Positions 59,758-64,000 of a stretch of DNA of 64,000 nucleotides are shown in pieces. The stretch spans positions 4,464,001 to 4,528,000 of the forward strand of contig NZ_PDJK01000002.1 of the NCBI RefSeq assembly GCF_002564045.1. The letters run 5' to 3'. Made by a program: the position numbers and the translations under genes. Within the stretch, counting starts at the first letter, position 1. Each line of letters starts with the position of its first letter. Origin of the DNA: Amycolatopsis sulphurea (lineage in GTDB: Bacteria; Actinomycetota; Actinomycetes; Mycobacteriales; Pseudonocardiaceae). A model generated the notes under the pieces. The model made no database searches. It was given only the letters and a program-made list of their open reading frames with translations, and was not told the origin of the DNA.

Positions 59758-60341
59758 GTTGGTGTGGCTGAGCATGCTGGTGTGGCCGGGTGCGCCGGGT
59801 GCGGCGGATGTGCGGGGTGTGGCCGGGTGCGGCGGATGTGCGGGGTGTGGCCGGGTGCGGCGGGTGTGCGGGGTGCGCCGGGTGCGGCGGATGTGCCGGG
59901 TGCGCCGGGTGCGTTGAGCGTGCTGGTATGGCTGGGCTGGTGTGGCCGGTGCGCCAGGTGCGTCGGCCACACCGGGTGCGTTGAGCGCGCTGGTGTGGCC
60001 GGCGTGCTGGAGTCCGGGTTTGGCCTAACTGCCGGGCGCGCTGTGTTTTCCTACGGCAGGCGCACGCGAAAGCCGTCGTACGCGCCGGAGGCCACCCGTC
60101 AGAGGTCACCCATCGAAGGTCGGGTGCCGCAGGTGCCGTGCGGTTCGCGCCGGAGCGCCTCCCCACCCGGGGGCGGAAATGGCTCGGCCGCCCCGCGAAC
60201 TGAGCGGGGCGGCCGAAACTCGTGGCCGGGCCGGGGAAAGCCGGTCCGGGGGATCCCGCGCGGGAGGGACCGGGACGTCGTCGGGTCCGAGATGTGGACC
60301 CGGCCGGAACGTCAGGGGGTCACCGCGGCGGATGCGGGTGG

Positions 60342-61118
60342 TCAGAAGTCGAAGCCGCCCCCGCCGTCGAAGCCGCCACCGTCGAAACCTCCGCCATCGA
60401 AGCCGCCGCCGAAGTCTCCGCCGTCGAAACCGCCCCCGTCGCCGCCACCGGCATCCATGGCGTCCTGCTGGCCTGCGTCGTAGCCCGATTCCCAGGCCGA
60501 GGCGCTGGCGATGCCGCCCATCCCGGAGAACATCGCGCTGAACAGGAACATCGAGCCGAGGCCCCAGGCGCCGGCCACCAGCGCGGGCTTCCACCACGGC
60601 TCGCTGTACCAGCCCTCCGGCACCGGGCGGCCGGCCACCCGTCCGCCGGGGTAGTAGTACGGCGTGTCCTGGCCGGGGTCCGGGGAGGCCTGGTAGTTCT
60701 GGCCCTCGACGTCGACCGAGCGGTGTTCGGTGACCTTGCCGGCGCGCTCGCGTTCGGCCTCGTCCGGCAGGGCGGGACCGGGGTCCATGCCCATCGCGGT
60801 ACGCGCGGCGCGGACGTAGTACAGGCCCTCGATCGCGGTCTCCTTGACCAGCCTGGCCTGCTCCGCCGTCTGCGCCTGCTCCAGCTGCGAGCCGGCGGCG
60901 TTGTAGCGCTCGCTCGCATCCGCCATCGCCTGCTGGGAGGCGGTATCGGTGCCGGTGATGTTGAGTACCTGGCCGCCGAGGCGCTCCACCAGCCGCCGCG
61001 CGTCGGCCTTGGCGTCCTCCAGCTGCCGTTTCCGGGCGGCGCCCTGCGCGCGGGCGAAGTACAGCCCACCACCGACGATGACGACGACCAGCACGATCAG
61101 CAGGATCGCGGTGCCCAT
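60342..61118 (-). CDS. DUF1542-like membrane protein with Gly/Asp-rich tail
   Basis: 258 residues. N-terminal membrane anchor (TAILLIVLVVVIVGGGLYFA), then a coiled-coil-like helical part (KRQLEDAKADARRLVERLGG; MADASERYNAAGSQLEQAQT), a loop with PYYYPGGRVAGRPVP, a second hydrophobic stretch (GAWGLGSMFLFSAMFSGMGG), and a 45-residue tail of GGGFDGG repeats ending FDF. This matches actinobacterial DUF1542 proteins. The ATG at 61118 follows GGAG by 7 nt. Confidence 0.75.
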   Translation of the reverse strand: MGTAILLIVLVVVIVGGGLYFARAQGAARKRQLEDAKADARRLVERLGGQVLNITGTDTASQQAMADASERYNAAGSQLEQAQTAEQARLVKETAIEGLYYVRAARTAMGMDPGPALPDEAERERAGKVTEHRSVDVEGQNYQASPDPGQDTPYYYPGGRVAGRPVPEGWYSEPWWKPALVAGAWGLGSMFLFSAMFSGMGGIASASAWESGYDAGQQDAMDAGGGDGGGFDGGDFGGGFDGGGFDGGGFDGGGGFDF

Positions 61119-61263
61119 GGGTTAACTCCGTGTCTCTTGCGGACTCGGCGGTACGGTGACCGCCTCTTGAATCGGACAACGCGGACGCTACCCGGGAAGT
61201 TCCCGCCGGCCGCACCGACCGGCCGATGGCCGGGTGGACTGGAACACATTATGGTCCCGCGGC

Positions 61264-62116
61264 ATGCGGTTCTCGCTGTCGATCGCGATGAACCCGCTCG
61301 GCGAGCTGGCGCGGGCGGCGGAGGAGGCGGGGTTCTCCTCGATCGTGCTGCCGGATTCGCTCTTCTACTCCGAACAGGGCTCCGCCGGCTACCCGTACAC
61401 GCCGGACGGCAGCCGCTTCTGGGACGCGGACACGCCTGGGTCGACCCGCTGGTGACGACCGCCGCGACGGGTGCGGTGACCGAGCGGATCGAGTTCTGCA
61501 CCTCGGTGTTGAAGCTGGGTTCCCGCAATCCGGTGCTGCTCGCCCGGCCGGTTGCCTCGGTCGCGGTGCTGACCGGCGGCCGGTTCGGCATCGGCTGGGC
61601 GCCGGAGGAGTTCGGATGGTGCGGCGCGCCGTACGCGCGGCGCGGCAGGCGGTTCGACGAGGCGATCGAGGTGCTGCGGCTGATCCTCGACGGCGGGATG
61701 GCCGAGTACCACGGCGAGTTCTTCGACTTCGGCAGGCTGCAGATGAGCCCTGCTCCGCCGAAGCGGGTGCCGTTTCCCATCGGCGGGCACGCCGACGTGG
61801 CGCTGCGCCGGGCGGCCCGGGTCGCGGACGGGTGGTCGTCGGCGATGATGACGCTCGACCAGTTGCGCGAGACCATCGGCAGGCTGAAGGTCCTGCTCGC
61901 CGAGCGCGGGCGCGAGCACGATCTGTTCGAGTTCCAGGCGGGGTGCGTGGACCGGTTCGGGCCGGCGGTTTCCGCGAGCAGGAGGCGGCCGGGGTGACCG
62001 ACGCGAGCACCATGCCGTGGGTGTTCGAGGGGCTCGGCTTCGACGCGGCGGCCGGGCCGAAGATGGACGCGATCCGCAGGTTCGGCGAGGAGATCATCGC
62101 GAGGTTCGAGGGGTGA
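61264..62116 (+). pseudogene. LLM-class F420-dependent oxidoreductase, two frameshifts
   Basis: Begins MRFSLSIAMNPLGELARAAE (61264). A lost C near 61436 shifts the frame (DADTP then WVDPLVTTAATGAVTERIEF), and another shift near 61965 is needed to reach GFREQEAAGVTDASTMPWVF and the end at 62116. Middle part VLTGGRFGIGWAPEEFGWCG and GGHADVALRRAARVADGW is typical of the bacterial luciferase-like family. Inactive unless the shifts are sequencing errors. Confidence 0.8.
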
Positions 62117-62349
62117 CCGGGGAGCTTGCGATCACTGGAGCGGTGCAGCGGGTACCCGGTCGCAGAGCAGCGGTGGTTGGCGACGAGCGTGGATACGCGA
62201 CGGCGGCGCAGGCTCGGTCCGTTCCCGCTGCGTCCGCACCTGACTGGGGTTAGTGGGGGTCCGTCCGGTACTTGACAGGAACGGCCGTCGCCGCGTCGGC
62301 AAGGACCGCCTTTCCTTGGCCTGCAGGGCATTCGTGTCATAGTGGGACT

Positions 62350-62904
62350 GTGCGTGAACTCCTGCTGGACCACCCGGTCGTCGCGAGTGTCAAGGACGAG
62401 GCGGGGCTGGCGGCCGCCGTGGCGTCCGGGCCGCCGGTGGCGTTCCTGCTCTTCGGGTCGATCCTGACGCTGCCCGAGCTGGTGGGGCGGCTGCGTGCGG
62501 CGGGCAAGACCGTGCTGGTGACCGTGGATCTCGTCGAAGGGCTGGTCGGCCGGGACATCGCGGTGGACTTCGTGGCCCAGCAGACAGCCGCCGACGGGGT
62601 GCTCAGCAGCAAGGCCGCGCTGGTCAAGGCGGCCAAGGCCCGCGGGCTGCTCGCGGTGCACCGGTTCTTCCTCGTCGATTCGATCTCCTACCACAATTTC
62701 GGCCGGCAGCTCGCGATCTCCCGGCCGGACTACGTCGAGATCCTGCCGGGCTGCGTGCCCCGGGTGATCACCTGGCTGAAGGCGGACACCGAAGTGCCGG
62801 TCATCGCCGGCGGCCTGGTCTGCGACAAGGACGACGTGCTCGCCGCGCTCGGTGCGGGCGCCCTGGCGATTGCGACGTCCAATGTGGACGTCTGGGCGAT
62901 GTAG
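62350..62904 (+). CDS. Glycerol-3-phosphate-responsive antiterminator (GlpP-like)
   Basis: 184 residues. HPVVASVKDEAGLAAAVASG, FLLFGSILTLPELVGRLRAA, VDLVEGLVGRDIAVDFVAQQ, RPDYVEILPGCVPRVITWL and PVIAGGLVCDKDDV are the GlpP pattern (TIM-barrel-like RNA-binding antiterminator that senses G3P). GTG 62350. Its partner glycerol genes may include the kinase converging from the right. Confidence 0.85.
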   Translation: MRELLLDHPVVASVKDEAGLAAAVASGPPVAFLLFGSILTLPELVGRLRAAGKTVLVTVDLVEGLVGRDIAVDFVAQQTAADGVLSSKAALVKAAKARGLLAVHRFFLVDSISYHNFGRQLAISRPDYVEILPGCVPRVITWLKADTEVPVIAGGLVCDKDDVLAALGAGALAIATSNVDVWAM

Positions 62905-62905
62905 C

Positions 62906-64000
62906 TCACTGCCGGGCCAGCCAGCCGAACAGCGGATCGGTGTAGCCGCGTACCTGCTCGTACGTCTGTCGCAGCCGCCGGTACAGCTCGTGGGTGCCCG
63001 GGTCCGGGGCGAATCGCACGCCCGGCCGGACCATCGCCGTCACGGCTTCGTCGAATCCGGAGTGGACACCGAGGCCGACCGCGGCGCAGATCGCCGCGCC
63101 GAGTTCCGCGCCGCCTTCGGCGCGGCGGGCGGGTTTGCCGAAGGCGTCCGCGACGATCCGCATCAGCACGTCCGATCCGGCGCCGCCACCGGAGACGAGC
63201 ACCTCGTCGAATTCCGTGCCCAGTTCCGCGGCCATCGCGGCGCCGTTGCCGCACAAGGTGAGCGCGATCGCTTCGAGCACCGCGCGGTACAGGTGGAACC
63301 GGCCCTGTCTGCCGTCGAAGCCGAGGAAAGCGCCCTTGCGGTCGGGCGCCTCGACCGGGGCCAGCCAGTCGAGTACGGCGATCAGTCCCTCCGAGCCGGG
63401 CGGCACTTCGGCCGCGCCCGCGTTGAGCGCTTCCTCGTCGCCGAGCAGGTCCCGCAGCCAGCTGACCGTCCACATGCCACGCCGGATACCGTGGCTCTCG
63501 TAGAGGTACCGGCCGGGACGGCAGGCGAAGTTCGTCCAGAACGCCTTGGCGTCCGGGACATTCCGCGAACCGGTGGTCATTCCGGCGATGTAGGTGCCCA
63601 GTGACAGCAGCAGGGTGCGGTCATCGGCGAGCCCGCTGCCCAGCGCCTCCACCGCTTTGTCGTTGGCGGTGGCGAACACCGGTGTGCCCACTGACAGCCC
63701 GGTGTGCGCGGCGGCCTCCGTGGTGACCGTGCCGAGCAGCTCGCCCGGATCCACCAGGTCGAACAGCATCTCCCGGGGAATGGCCGGTTCGTCCACCCAG
63801 GACCAGGTGTCCGTGTCGATCGGCCACACGCCTTGGTAGTTCGCCGCGGTGTCGCGGAACCGGCCGGTCATCCTCGCGGTGATGTACCCCGAGGAGGCGC
63901 TGACGTAACGCACTTCCGGGTTCGTGGGCTCATACGGCCGGGAGACGCGCTCGTCCATCCAGCTCAGGACTGGCTGGGCGAGCGTGCCGTCGGCCCGCAG
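62906..64000 (-). CDS. FGGY-family carbohydrate kinase, 5' part outside window
   Basis: 365 residues are visible and the frame is open to 64000, so the N-terminus is missing. Present are the FGGY C-terminal features: TANDKAVEALGSGLADDRTL and LLSLGTYIAGMTTG (phosphate binding), VLVSGGGAGSDVLMRIVADA and GAELGAAICAAVGLG. Phosphorylates a sugar or polyol. The signature fits xylulokinase/L-ribulokinase-like FGGY enzymes better than GlpK, but GlpP next door makes glycerol possible. Convergent with the GlpP gene. Confidence 0.85.
   Translation of the reverse strand: MRADGTLAQPVLSWMDERVSRPYEPTNPEVRYVSASSGYITARMTGRFRDTAANYQGVWPIDTDTWSWVDEPAIPREMLFDLVDPGELLGTVTTEAAAHTGLSVGTPVFATANDKAVEALGSGLADDRTLLLSLGTYIAGMTTGSRNVPDAKAFWTNFACRPGRYLYESHGIRRGMWTVSWLRDLLGDEEALNAGAAEVPPGSEGLIAVLDWLAPVEAPDRKGAFLGFDGRQGRFHLYRAVLEAIALTLCGNGAAMAAELGTEFDEVLVSGGGAGSDVLMRIVADAFGKPARRAEGGAELGAAICAAVGLGVHSGFDEAVTAMVRPGVRFAPDPGTHELYRRLRQTYEQVRGYTDPLFGWLARQ

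Larger units (their letters stand above)
59095..60341. other. 1.25-kb repeat-rich non-coding region
   Basis: Contains (GGGTT)n-like runs at 59150-59240, the 31-bp palindrome at 59494-59524, a 9-bp tandem array at 59630-59757 and GGGTGCGCC/GGTGTGGCC-type repeats at 59765-59960. Long frames here on both strands encode only repetitive Arg/Pro/Thr or Gly/Cys/Arg sequence, so no gene is called. Confidence 0.6.

Noticed and set aside
58243..60166. Two long minus frames across the repeat region
   Set aside because: Made of repeat-derived His/Pro/Arg/Thr and Gly-Thr-Arg sequence, and antisense to the Nei-type gene.

Overview
The window is high-GC actinobacterial DNA. ESX accessory genes (EspG, a WxG/PPE-like protein, DUF3558 lipoproteins), a mycothiol-type nitroreductase, a CtaJ-like protein, an I36 inhibitor and repeated palindromes built on TGAAGGGGCCCTTCA point to Pseudonocardiaceae, probably Amycolatopsis. 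That assignment is an inference from gene content, not from a marker gene.

The left part (1 to about 26.8 kb) looks like a genomic island ending at a tRNA-Arg(TCT) gene at 26810-26883. It holds a partial 5'-3' exonuclease and a PIG-L deacetylase; four paralogous XRE regulators, three of which carry a TPR-like C-terminal half and one a Nudix-like one; and partner enzymes or small proteins coupled to the TPR-type regulators (flavoprotein, Nudix, a duplicated-domain small protein, a SAM methyltransferase). All four regulator genes share the same promoter layout (TGAYCWG, 24-26 nt, TAnnnT, about 30 nt, start codon). Between them sits a four-gene ESX accessory operon. After them come queD-queE with a degenerate Nudix protein, a second DUF3558 lipoprotein locus with tiny coupled ORFs, a DUF5753 regulator, an IS5-type and an ISL3-type insertion sequence (both with visible inverted repeats and target duplications), a serine beta-lactamase-like lipoprotein, a recombinase remnant and an orphan AlbA_2 (Schlafen-type) protein. 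Decayed pieces of another XRE-TPR gene and a HAD hydrolase lie at 11.35-11.66 kb.

The right part (27 to 64 kb) is mostly chromosomal housekeeping DNA: an I36-type inhibitor, a LacI regulator with a roughly 110-residue insertion, a decayed MFS transporter, a CopD-CtaG fusion, EttA, a 1336-residue TPR/low-complexity protein, the large NAD-glutamate dehydrogenase with a thioesterase and a hypothetical gene coupled behind it, a cold-shock protein, an alpha-glucosidase/truncated-haemoglobin pair, an MscS channel, an HNH protein, a striking 20-copy GTRVTx hexapeptide-repeat protein, CtaJ-like and DUF5130 genes, aminopeptidase N, the nitroreductase, an MBL hydrolase/ComB pair, RpiB/Nei, a DUF1542 protein, a frameshifted LLM oxidoreductase, a GlpP-type antiterminator and the 3' part of an FGGY kinase.

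The best candidates for something undescribed are the family of XRE regulators with a common promoter/operator but exchangeable partner genes (1.2-13.9 kb) and the GTRVT repeat protein (51.3-51.8 kb). No CRISPR array, rRNA or plasmid/phage replication origin was seen.
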